From positions 8,990,001-9,054,000 of the forward strand of contig NZ_CP061913.1 in the NCBI RefSeq assembly GCF_019904175.1: DNA of 64,000 nt. The letters are read 5' to 3'. This document shows, in pieces, positions 17,182 through 24,688 of this stretch; position 1 is the first letter of the stretch, and each line of letters opens with the position of its first letter. The DNA is from Dactylosporangium vinaceum (GTDB lineage Bacteria > Actinomycetota > Actinomycetes > Mycobacteriales > Micromonosporaceae). Position numbers and translations under genes: made by a program. The notes beneath the pieces were generated by a model. It worked only from the letters and a program-made list of their open reading frames with translations. It was not told the origin of the DNA and did not search any database.

Positions 17182-17799
17182 TCAGGTGAGGTGGGCGAGG
17201 ACGTCGGCGGTGGTGGGGGTGGCGGCGCAGGCTTTGGCGGCATAGTGCAGGGCCATGGCGTGGTCGGCGGCGGTGAAGTCGGCTACCGCGTCGGCGATCA
17301 GGAAGGGCTCGATGTCGTGGGCGTAGGCGTCGGCGGCGCTCAGGAGGCAGCCCAGGTGGGCGAAGACGCCGCAGATGAGGAGTTGGCTGCGGTTCAGGGA
17401 GCGCAGCCTCGTGGCCAGTGGGGTGCGGAAGAAGGCGCTGTACCGCCACTTCGTCACCACCTGCGCCCCGTCGGACGGGAACACCAGGCCGCGGCTCCCC
17501 GGGTCGTCGGTCATGCCCTCGCCCCAGAAGTCCTGGAGCAGGCCGCGGTCGGCTCTGGTCATCCGGCCGGGCTGCGCGGAGTACACGATCGGGATCTGCT
17601 GCCGCAGGCACGCTTCGCGCAGGGCTGTGACGTTCTCGAACAGCGCGCGGCCCGGGGAGGTGGTGCGATCGAAGCGGTCCACGAAGTAGTGCTGCATGTC
17701 GTGGATCAGCAGGGCGCAGCGGGTCGGGTCGGGCTTCCAGGGGGCCGGGCCCTCGCGGGGCGGGGCGGGGATCGGGTAGGCGATAGCGGGCGGCATCAT
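17182..17799 (-). CDS. PhzD-like isochorismatase (ADIC hydrolase)
   Basis: 205-residue hydrolase that removes pyruvate from 2-amino-2-deoxyisochorismate to give trans-2,3-dihydro-3-hydroxyanthranilate (DHHA). The PhzD pattern is clear: YPIPAPP, CALLIHDMQHYF with the catalytic Asp, YSAQPGRMTRADRGLLQDFWG, TKWRYSAF with the catalytic Lys, CGVFAHLGC, and DIEPFLIADAVADF. The substrate assignment rests on this pattern and on the PhzE-like synthase in the same cluster. Last gene of the six-gene operon, with an ATGA overlap to the monooxygenase stop. Confidence 0.85.
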   Translation of the reverse strand: MMPPAIAYPIPAPPREGPAPWKPDPTRCALLIHDMQHYFVDRFDRTTSPGRALFENVTALREACLRQQIPIVYSAQPGRMTRADRGLLQDFWGEGMTDDPGSRGLVFPSDGAQVVTKWRYSAFFRTPLATRLRSLNRSQLLICGVFAHLGCLLSAADAYAHDIEPFLIADAVADFTAADHAMALHYAAKACAATPTTADVLAHLT

Positions 17800-18782
17800 G
17801 TGAACAACCAGTCCTGTCCGGAGAGTGATGCGGCGGCGATGTGTTCGTCCCGTCGGCGCTGGCGCGGACCGTCCGGGAGGTGGTACTCCACCCCGCCCGC
17901 CGCGCTCGCCCCGGCCACCCGGTCCGTGCGCGGGCGGCGAAGGGCCTCGAAGGCGGCGAGGTCGTGCAGATACGACGGCAGGGCGAACGCGTCCTCGATC
18001 GCCTGCGCCGCCCCCTGCGCCAGGAACGGCGGCATCGGATGGGCGGCGTCGCCGATGACGACCGACCCGTCGCTGTGCCACGCCGGCAGCGGCGGCCGGG
18101 TGAACAGCGGGAACCCGCGCAGCGGCCCGGCCGCCCGGACCAGGTCCCGCACCGGCGCGTGCCAGCCGTCGAGCGACGGGCGCCCGACGAGCACCAGGTT
18201 GAGGCCGCCGGGCACGGGGTAGGCGACCACGTGCGCACCCGGCCCGAGCCACACCGTCACCACGGGCGGGAAGCCGGTGACGGGCGGCAGCACGGCCCGG
18301 TAGGCGGTGAAGCCGATCGGCTCCGGCGCGTCGGGTGCCATCAGGCCCCGCACCGCCGAGTGCAGGCCGTCGGCGCCGATCACCGGACACTCACCGGCCC
18401 ACGACCGTCCGAAGCGGACCGGGCCGGCCGCGTCGAGCAGCACCCGCAGCAGATCGGCCCGGCGCAGCGTCAGGTACGGCGCCCCGTAGCGCTCCACCAC
18501 CGCGGAGCCGAGCGGAACCCGGCCGATCAGGGCGCCGTCCGACCATCGGCGGATCTCGCGGGCCTCCGGCCGGAGCGAGACGGCGTCCAGCGACACCCCG
18601 AGGTCGTGCAGGATCCGGGTGGCGTTGGGCGGGAGCTGGATGCCGTAGCCGGACGCGGCAGGCGCGGGCGAGCGCTCCACCACCGAGCACGGGACCCCGT
18701 GCGCGGCCAGGGCGACGGCGGCTGTGAGACCGCCGATGCCGGCGCCCGCGACGACGAGCGACTCAGTAGTACCGGAGGGCAC
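17796..18782 (-). CDS. FAD-dependent monooxygenase (PhzS/salicylate-hydroxylase type)
   Basis: 328 residues, GTG start inside the end of the ligase gene (20-base overlap). FAD-binding features: VVAGAGIGGLTAAVAL, GADGLHSAVR, and VVIGDAAHPMPPFLAQGAAQAIEDA. Shorter than typical members (about 380-400 residues) because the mid-region before GADGL is compressed. Class A flavin hydroxylases act on activated aromatics with NAD(P)H; the position suggests it hydroxylates or decarboxylates an aminobenzoate intermediate of the cluster. Confidence 0.78.
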   Translation of the reverse strand: MPSGTTESLVVAGAGIGGLTAAVALAAHGVPCSVVERSPAPAASGYGIQLPPNATRILHDLGVSLDAVSLRPEAREIRRWSDGALIGRVPLGSAVVERYGAPYLTLRRADLLRVLLDAAGPVRFGRSWAGECPVIGADGLHSAVRGLMAPDAPEPIGFTAYRAVLPPVTGFPPVVTVWLGPGAHVVAYPVPGGLNLVLVGRPSLDGWHAPVRDLVRAAGPLRGFPLFTRPPLPAWHSDGSVVIGDAAHPMPPFLAQGAAQAIEDAFALPSYLHDLAAFEALRRPRTDRVAGASAAGGVEYHLPDGPRQRRRDEHIAAASLSGQDWLFT

Positions 18783-20016
18783 GGTCCCAGTCCTCGCCGG
18801 CGCGGAACAGGCCCCGGGGCTTCATGACCTCGGCCGGTGCGGTGAGCAGCCGGTGCGGCACCAGCCCGCCCGGCGGCACCGGCACCACGACCGGCGCGAA
18901 GCCCGGCAGCGCGGTGCGCAGCGCGGCCGTGAGCGTGGTCGTGGCCGCGGCCCGCCAGCGGTCGGCCACCTCGATCTCCACGCGGAGCGCGTCGCCGTCC
19001 ACCAGCGCGCGCCAGAACCAGACGCCGAAGTCGTCGGGCAGGCTGAAGACGAGCTCCTCCAGGCCGAGTTGGGTCGGGCCGTCACCGCCGGCGCGGCCCA
19101 GCACCCGCACCGCCGGCAGCTGCCAGCCGCACGGGCAGTCCCGGTAGGCGACCTCCACCTCGTCCTCGATGGCGTAGCGGAGCAGGGGCATCGCCTCGCG
19201 GTACAGCGGCGTCACGACAAGCGTCCCGCGGCCGGACGGGCGCAGCTCCCCCGTCGCCGGGTCCTGCACCTCGAAGACGGCCCGGTCGGCCCACAGGTGC
19301 ATGGTGCCGTGCTCGCACTCGCCCGCGAGGGTGCCGGTCTCGGTGGCGCCGTACTCCTCCACGACGGGGGCGCCCCACAGGCGCGCGATTCGCGCCTTTT
19401 TCGGCGGCGAGACCGGCTCGCCGCCGACGAACAGCGCGCGCAGCGAGGGGAAGTCCCGGTAGCCGCCGACCTGCGCGGCCGCCGCCCACAGCAGCGCGTC
19501 GGTCGGCAGCGACCAGGTGAGCGTGACGCCGAGGTCGTGCAGGAGGCGCACGACGCGGCTGTACGGCGTGGCCAGCGAACGGTTGTCCGCCGGCACGACC
19601 GTCGCGCCGCGGAGCCGGGCCGCGCGGTGCGCGAGGTGGCCGGTGATCATCAGGGCGTAGGGGGTGCGGACCAGCATCGTGTCCTCGGGCGTGATGCCCG
19701 TCCACTTGCGGGCGAAGCGCTCGGCCAGGTCGAGCCAGTCGGACTCGGTGTAGTACGAGGCCGTCGGCTCGCCGCTGCTGCCGCTCGACTCGTGATACGT
19801 GGCCAGGTCCGCGCGGTCGCAGGCGAGGAGGCCGAAGGGGTACCCCTCGCGAAGGTCCTGCTTGGTGGTCAGCGGCTGATCAGCGAGGTCCACGACGCCG
19901 CGCTTGCGGTAGAACGGCGAGCGCTCGGCCGCGGCCAGGACGGCCGGGAGCCGCGCCTGCTGCAGTCGCGAAAGCTCCGCGAAGGAGGACCAGTCGCCGA
20001 TCTGGGGCAGTTCCAT
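18763..20016 (-). CDS. PaaK-like adenylate-forming ligase
   Basis: 417 residues, ANL superfamily, phenylacetate-CoA ligase branch. P-loop YHESSGSSGEPTASYY, core EEYGATETG, and MPLLRYAIEDEVEV followed by the C-terminal lid. Enzymes of this branch adenylate aryl acids and pass them to CoA, a carrier or an amine. In benzoxazole pathways a ligase of this class activates an aminohydroxybenzoate for coupling to an o-aminophenol. Start overlaps the amidohydrolase stop (TGATG), which couples the two proposed assembly enzymes. Confidence 0.82.
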   Translation of the reverse strand: MELPQIGDWSSFAELSRLQQARLPAVLAAAERSPFYRKRGVVDLADQPLTTKQDLREGYPFGLLACDRADLATYHESSGSSGEPTASYYTESDWLDLAERFARKWTGITPEDTMLVRTPYALMITGHLAHRAARLRGATVVPADNRSLATPYSRVVRLLHDLGVTLTWSLPTDALLWAAAAQVGGYRDFPSLRALFVGGEPVSPPKKARIARLWGAPVVEEYGATETGTLAGECEHGTMHLWADRAVFEVQDPATGELRPSGRGTLVVTPLYREAMPLLRYAIEDEVEVAYRDCPCGWQLPAVRVLGRAGGDGPTQLGLEELVFSLPDDFGVWFWRALVDGDALRVEIEVADRWRAAATTTLTAALRTALPGFAPVVVPVPPGGLVPHRLLTAPAEVMKPRGLFRAGEDWDRALRYY

Positions 20017-20753
20017 CAGCACTCCAAAATCCGGTTGGCGTTGCCCGCGGCGACGAGCGCCAGCTCGTCCGGGGGCAGGCCGAGAGCGCGCAGCTTGGCG
20101 ACCTCGACCGTCGGGTGCTGCAGCGGGTGCTCGGTGCCGAACAGCACCCGGTGCGCACCGAGTCTTCTGACGGCCAGGCGGGCCACGGCGGTGAAGCAGC
20201 CGGAGAGCTCGACAGCGATGTTCGGCAGCGGGGCGACGAGGCTCAGGCCGGCCGCGTCGAGGCCGGTGTGGCCGCAGTGGCCGCTGACGAACGTGACGTC
20301 CGGGTGGCGGCCGGCGAGGACGACGAGGTCCTCGGTGCGGGTGCCGGCCCGGCCGAGGCACACCACGTACACGGGGTGGCGGTGCCGGGCGGCGATGCGC
20401 ACGAGCGCGTCGACCCGCGGGTCGTCGAGCCGGAAGCCGTGCACGGCCGGGGAGATCTCCAGGCCGCGGTACCGGTCCGCGGCCTGCGCGTAGCCGGCGG
20501 CGTCGCGGTAGGGGTCGGCGAAGAAGAACGGGACCAGCCGGCCGCCGGACGCCTCGCACGCCCGCAGGACGCCCGCGTTGTCGGCCAGGGCCTTGCTGCG
20601 CCCGCCGTCGACGATCTGCACCGAGAGCCGGTCGAGCCCGACGACACCGCCGGCGCAGACCGCGGCCCGCTCGACGCCGGCCTCGTCGAGCGCGCCCAGC
20701 AGCGCTTCGGCCGCGCCCGGGCCGGGGGTCAGGCGCGCGTGGAAGTCGAACAT
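20016..20753 (-). CDS. Amidohydrolase-2 family protein, candidate cyclase
   Basis: 245-residue TIM-barrel amidohydrolase. Strand 1 reads MFDFHARL where the family usually has HxH. Later motifs are LEISPAVHGFRLDD, VSGHCGHTG and LFGTEHPLQHP; the final metal-ligand position is Glu where GTD/GSD is usual. Homologues in nataxazole- and closoxazole-type pathways close the oxazole ring by dehydration instead of hydrolysing an amide. That role is inferred from the ligase overlap and cluster content. It starts 4 bases after the GriH-like stop. Confidence 0.72.
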   Translation of the reverse strand: MFDFHARLTPGPGAAEALLGALDEAGVERAAVCAGGVVGLDRLSVQIVDGGRSKALADNAGVLRACEASGGRLVPFFFADPYRDAAGYAQAADRYRGLEISPAVHGFRLDDPRVDALVRIAARHRHPVYVVCLGRAGTRTEDLVVLAGRHPDVTFVSGHCGHTGLDAAGLSLVAPLPNIAVELSGCFTAVARLAVRRLGAHRVLFGTEHPLQHPTVEVAKLRALGLPPDELALVAAGNANRILEC

Positions 20754-20757
20754 GGCG

Positions 20758-21867
20758 TCACTGCTCGAAACAGAACTCGTCGATGGGGTACCCGACGTGG
20801 CGCTCCCGCCGCGGGAGGTACCCGAGGATCTTGTCGCCGGGCCGCAGCGCCGTCGAGTTGAGGACCTTCCCGCCCGGGCCGAGGATGCGCACGTGCCAGT
20901 CGTCCTGGACGATCACGTTGACCGCCTCGCCGCGGCCGCCGTCCGCGGTGGGGGCGACGGCCTCGATCGACAGCAGCGGCCGGGTCTCGATCTTCACCCG
21001 GCCGACGACCGCGGGGCGGGTGCGCCCGTCGACGCCCACGGCCAGGACGGTGCTGCCGGCCTTGAGCTCGCTGAGGTACCGCGTGTGCTCGGCGTCGGCG
21101 AGCGTGTAGGACATGAGCGCGCCGGCGTTGACCCGGAACGGGCGGGTCGGCATGTACGGCAGCGGGTGGGTCTCGCTCACGCACAGCACGAGCGCCTTGG
21201 CCCGCGAGCCGACCAGGATGCCCTCGTCCTGGGCCAGGTACGTGCACGTGTCGACGCAGGCCCGCTCCCCCATCCCGGCGTGCGTGATCGCGGTGACGGT
21301 CAGCTCGGTCAGCTCCAGGTCGGGGGTGCGCTGCTCGACCGCGTCCTTCAGCCGGCCGGCCTCACCGGGCGCCTGCGGTGCGAGCAGCACGCCGTCCGGG
21401 CCGCGCTCGAGGCAGCCGAGGTACACCGGCGCGTCGGCGGCCTTCTCGATGGTGGTGATGACGACACCGTTGCCGTCGCCGCCCCGGCCGGCGGCGGCCG
21501 CGAGCACGATCTCCAGGGGGATGTTCGTCGGGTCGGTGAAGCGCAGCACCGTGTACGGGTCGCGGCGCACGCTGGCGCAGGCCAGCTCCAGGGTCGCCGC
21601 GTCGGAGACCTCGATGTAGGTCCCGGCCGCGACGCCGGCCGGCAGGGCGGGGTGCACGGCCGGGTCGACCAGGACGAGATCGGCGTCGCCGAACGTCTCC
21701 GGCAGCTCGGGGCCGGGCAGCAGCACCCGTAGCACCGTCGGCGGGAGGCCGGCCAGATCGGCCGGGTCGGCGGCGACGATAGCGTCGAAGCGCCGGTGGA
21801 TCGCCTCCTGGCAGAGCGCGGACTTGAGCGAGTCGGCGGAGCGGATGTCGAGCCAGCACTGCTTCAT
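20758..21867 (-). CDS. GriH-like 3-dehydroquinate synthase II
   Basis: 369 residues. ATG at 21867 with GGAG 9 bases upstream. Begins MKQCWLDIRSA; contains TTIEKAADAPVYLG, AITHAGMGERACVDTC and the C-terminal LPRRERHVGYPIDEFCFEQ, hallmarks of the archaeal-type DHQ synthase II. In actinomycetes the family member GriH converts the C7 product of GriI to 3-amino-4-hydroxybenzoate. The GriI-like gene ends 16 bases upstream, which strongly supports this reading over a shikimate role. Confidence 0.85.
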   Translation of the reverse strand: MKQCWLDIRSADSLKSALCQEAIHRRFDAIVAADPADLAGLPPTVLRVLLPGPELPETFGDADLVLVDPAVHPALPAGVAAGTYIEVSDAATLELACASVRRDPYTVLRFTDPTNIPLEIVLAAAAGRGGDGNGVVITTIEKAADAPVYLGCLERGPDGVLLAPQAPGEAGRLKDAVEQRTPDLELTELTVTAITHAGMGERACVDTCTYLAQDEGILVGSRAKALVLCVSETHPLPYMPTRPFRVNAGALMSYTLADAEHTRYLSELKAGSTVLAVGVDGRTRPAVVGRVKIETRPLLSIEAVAPTADGGRGEAVNVIVQDDWHVRILGPGGKVLNSTALRPGDKILGYLPRRERHVGYPIDEFCFEQ

Positions 21868-21883
21868 GTGGGGGTACTCCCTG

Positions 21884-22711
21884 TCACCGGCTGTGCGCCG
21901 GAATGCGGTCGTGGACGAGGGCGGCGAGCCGGCGCACCATCGCGCCGGGGTCCGCGGCGTTGAAGACGAGCCGGCCGGCGGCGACACCGCCGGCGCCGGC
22001 CCGCATCGCGTCGGCGAGATGGGCGAGGGCGGCCGTGGGGTCCCGGGCGTCGCCGCCCGCCGCGAGCACCGGGATCGGGCTCGCCGCGGTGAGCTCGGCC
22101 AGGTCGGCCAGGGCCCGCGGCATCGCCGTCTTGACGATGTCGGCGCCGAGCTCGGCGGCGATGGCGGCGGCCTGCGCGACCAGGTGCGGGGCGCGCCCGT
22201 CGGCGATGTCGGGCCCGCGGGCGTACACCATCGCCAGCAGCGGCACACCCCACCGGGCGCACGATCCGGCGACGGCGGCCAGGTCGGCCAGCTGCCGGGA
22301 CTCGGTGCGGGAGCCGGCGTTGACGTGCACGCTCACCCCGTCCGCGCCCGTGCGCAGCGCCTCCTCGACGGAGCAGACGAGCACCTTGGCGTCGGGGTCG
22401 CCGGAGAGCCCGGTGCCGGCCGAGAGGTGGACGATGAGGCACATGTCGCGCAGCCGCTGCGGGTCCAGCTGCCGCACGGCGCCCTTGTGCAGCACCACGG
22501 CGTCGGCCCCGTTGGCCGCGAGCGCACCGACGAGCCGGTCGAGGCCGCCCCGCGCTCCACTGTGGAGGATCGGGTCGCCGCTGATCGGATGGTCGAGCGG
22601 CACCACCAGCAGTCCACCGGAGCCGTTGCGGTGCAACCGTTCCAGCCGGACCCGGCGGGCGAAGCTGTCATTGAGAACCACGTCACGAACGCTAAACGCG
22701 GCCGGGTACAC
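21884..22711 (-). CDS. GriI-like DhnA-type aldolase
   Basis: About 275 residues, class I aldolase of the ADH-synthase/DhnA family. Seen: LLVVPLDHPISGDP, VVLHKGAV, GVSVHVNAG, LLAMVYARGP, ADIVKTAMP with the Schiff-base Lys, and VLAAGGDARDP. GriI condenses aspartate semialdehyde with dihydroxyacetone phosphate as the first step to 3-amino-4-hydroxybenzoate. Start is uncertain: GTG at 22711 would reach nearly to the dyad; GTG at 22681 (VVLNDSFARRVRLERL) fits the family better. First gene of the six-gene operon. Confidence 0.84.
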   Translation of the reverse strand: MYPAAFSVRDVVLNDSFARRVRLERLHRNGSGGLLVVPLDHPISGDPILHSGARGGLDRLVGALAANGADAVVLHKGAVRQLDPQRLRDMCLIVHLSAGTGLSGDPDAKVLVCSVEEALRTGADGVSVHVNAGSRTESRQLADLAAVAGSCARWGVPLLAMVYARGPDIADGRAPHLVAQAAAIAAELGADIVKTAMPRALADLAELTAASPIPVLAAGGDARDPTAALAHLADAMRAGAGGVAAGRLVFNAADPGAMVRRLAALVHDRIPAHSR

Positions 22712-22714
22712 GCC

Positions 22715-22736
22715 CCACTACCTCAATGGGTAGTGG
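22715..22736. promoter_or_regulatory. Perfect dyad between divergent cluster promoters
   Basis: CCACTACC-N6-GGTAGTGG, an 8+8 perfect inverted repeat in the short gap between the griI-like and phzE-like genes. Placement suits one regulator controlling both arms of the cluster, such as the LAL regulator encoded at 24689. The binding partner is inference. Confidence 0.55.
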
Positions 22737-22770
22737 CCGCCCTGACCCGCGCGTTGCGACGGTGACCAGC

Positions 22771-24636
22771 ATGACGCATCCATGGCTGTCGCGCATAGCC
22801 GGCGCCGAATCCTTCGCCCTCGTGTGCCGCGGCGACCGGGTCGAGCTGCGCACCGGACCGGCCCTCGACGAACTCCCCGAGTGCATCGACGGCGAGGTGG
22901 TGGCCGCGCTGCCGTACCGGACCATCGCCGAGCGCGGTCTGGCCTGCATCGACGACGGGGCGCCGCTGCTGGCCTTCGCGGTCACCCGGTCGGCGTCGCT
23001 GCCGGTGGAGGAGGTCCTCGAGCTGCTCCCGTCGGCCGAGACGCGGATGACCGGCGACTTCGACCTCGACGACCACGCCTACGAGAAGATCGTCCGGGCC
23101 GTCGTCGAGGAGGACATCGGCGGCGGGACCGGCTCCAACTTCGTGATCCGGCGGACCTACCGGGCGACGATCGCGGACCACGGCCCCGAGACCGCGCTGG
23201 CGGCCTACCGGCGGCTGCTGCGGGCCGAGCGCGGCGCCTACTGGACCTTCCTGCTGCACTGCCGTGGCCGCACCCTCCTCGGCGCGACCCCCGAGTCCCA
23301 GGCCCGGCTCGACAGCGGGATCGCCGCGATGAACCCGATAAGCGGCACCTACCGCTACCCGCCCGGCGGCCCGACCGGCCGCGGCCTGCGCCGGTTCCTC
23401 GCCGATCGCAAGGAGACCGAGGAGCTCTACATGGTCGCCGACGAGGAGCTCAAGACCATGGCCCGGATCTGCGACGGCGGCGGCCGGCTCCGCGGTCCCT
23501 GGCTGCGGCCGATGTCACGGCTCGCGCACACCGAGTACATCATCGACGGCCCCACGCGGCTCGGCCCGGTCGCGGTACTCCGCGCTACCCTGCCGGCACC
23601 GACCGTGACGGGCAGCCCCATCGCGGCCGCCTGCCGCACGATCGCCGATCGCGAGGACACCGGGCGCGGCTACTACGGCGGGGCGATCGCGCTGCTCGGC
23701 CCGGACACCTTGGACTCGGCGCTGCTCATCCGCACCGCGGAGATCGGCCCGGACGGCTCGGTCACCATCAGTGTCGGCTCGACGCTCGTGCGTCACTGCG
23801 ACCCGGCGGCCGAGGCGGCGGAGACCCGGGCCAAGGCGGCGGCACTCCTGGCCGCGCTCAAGGGCGAGCACGCGGCGACCGCACCGCCCCGGCTCCCCGC
23901 GCTCGACCGGGCCCTCGCACGGCGCAATGCCGGACTGTCCCCGTTCTGGCTCGGCGCACCGGTCCGGGTGCCGCCGCTGGCCGGGCGAATCCTGATCATC
24001 GACAACGAGGACGACTTCACGGCGATGCTGGCCCGGCTCGTCGAGGCCATCGGCCTCCAGGTCGACATCGGCACCGACCTGCCCGCCGGGCCGGACCCCC
24101 GCGGCGGCTACGACGCGATAGTGCTCGGCCCGGGGCCGGGCGACCCCCGCGACCGCAGCGACCCCCGCATCGACCGGCTGCACGCGATCGCCCGGCGGCT
24201 CCTGGCCGAGCGGACCCCGACCCTCGCCGTCTGCCTCGGCCACCAGGTCCTGGCCGACGAGGTCGGGCTGGCGATCCGGAGGCTGGACCGGCCGGCCCAG
24301 GGCGAGCCGCGCCATGTCCCCGGATTCGGCCGGGTCGGCTTCTACAACACGTTCGCCGCGGTGTGCGAGACTGCTCCGGATGATCCGAGACATCGAATGA
24401 ATTCTATTCATGTGACAACCGTGAGTGATCGATCATCCCAACCAATCGGGATATTGCGGGATGCACGCACCGGCGTGGTGCACGCAATGCGTATCGGACG
24501 AGCGCGGTCAATACAGTTCCATGTCGAATCGGTGCTGACCGCACACGGCCCGGCAATACTGCGGCGACTGCTGGCCGAAATCCTGGTGGCCCCGCCGGGC
24601 GGCCCGGGAGCAGGACCGTATCCGTCCGGCGGATGA
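22771..24636 (+). CDS. PhzE-like ADIC synthase (fused TrpE/TrpG domains)
   Basis: 621 residues, close to the usual PhzE length. Residues 1-390 are the chorismate-binding half (GATPESQARL, MNPISGTYRYPPGG, DRKETEELYMVADEELKTM, TVTGSPIAAACRTI, YYGGAIALL); residues 410-610 are a class I glutaminase (VLGPGPGDPRD, AVCLGHQ with the nucleophilic Cys, RARSIQFHVES). The product is 2-amino-2-deoxyisochorismate, the substrate of the PhzD-like enzyme. ATG at 22771 chosen; GTG at 22762 possible. The last 250 bases are clearly less GC-rich than the rest. Confidence 0.87.
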   Translation: MTHPWLSRIAGAESFALVCRGDRVELRTGPALDELPECIDGEVVAALPYRTIAERGLACIDDGAPLLAFAVTRSASLPVEEVLELLPSAETRMTGDFDLDDHAYEKIVRAVVEEDIGGGTGSNFVIRRTYRATIADHGPETALAAYRRLLRAERGAYWTFLLHCRGRTLLGATPESQARLDSGIAAMNPISGTYRYPPGGPTGRGLRRFLADRKETEELYMVADEELKTMARICDGGGRLRGPWLRPMSRLAHTEYIIDGPTRLGPVAVLRATLPAPTVTGSPIAAACRTIADREDTGRGYYGGAIALLGPDTLDSALLIRTAEIGPDGSVTISVGSTLVRHCDPAAEAAETRAKAAALLAALKGEHAATAPPRLPALDRALARRNAGLSPFWLGAPVRVPPLAGRILIIDNEDDFTAMLARLVEAIGLQVDIGTDLPAGPDPRGGYDAIVLGPGPGDPRDRSDPRIDRLHAIARRLLAERTPTLAVCLGHQVLADEVGLAIRRLDRPAQGEPRHVPGFGRVGFYNTFAAVCETAPDDPRHRMNSIHVTTVSDRSSQPIGILRDARTGVVHAMRIGRARSIQFHVESVLTAHGPAILRRLLAEILVAPPGGPGAGPYPSGG

Positions 24637-24688
24637 TGCCGTCCGGGTTCGTCCGGGTCCCCCGAATGGCTGTTCAAGTCGATCTTCA

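Noticed and set aside
17182..24636. Phenazine cluster
   Set aside because: PhzE and PhzD homologues are present, but there is no PhzF, PhzA/B or PhzG. The split PNPOx gene ends close to the cluster on the opposite strand and does not look like PhzG closely enough to claim it.
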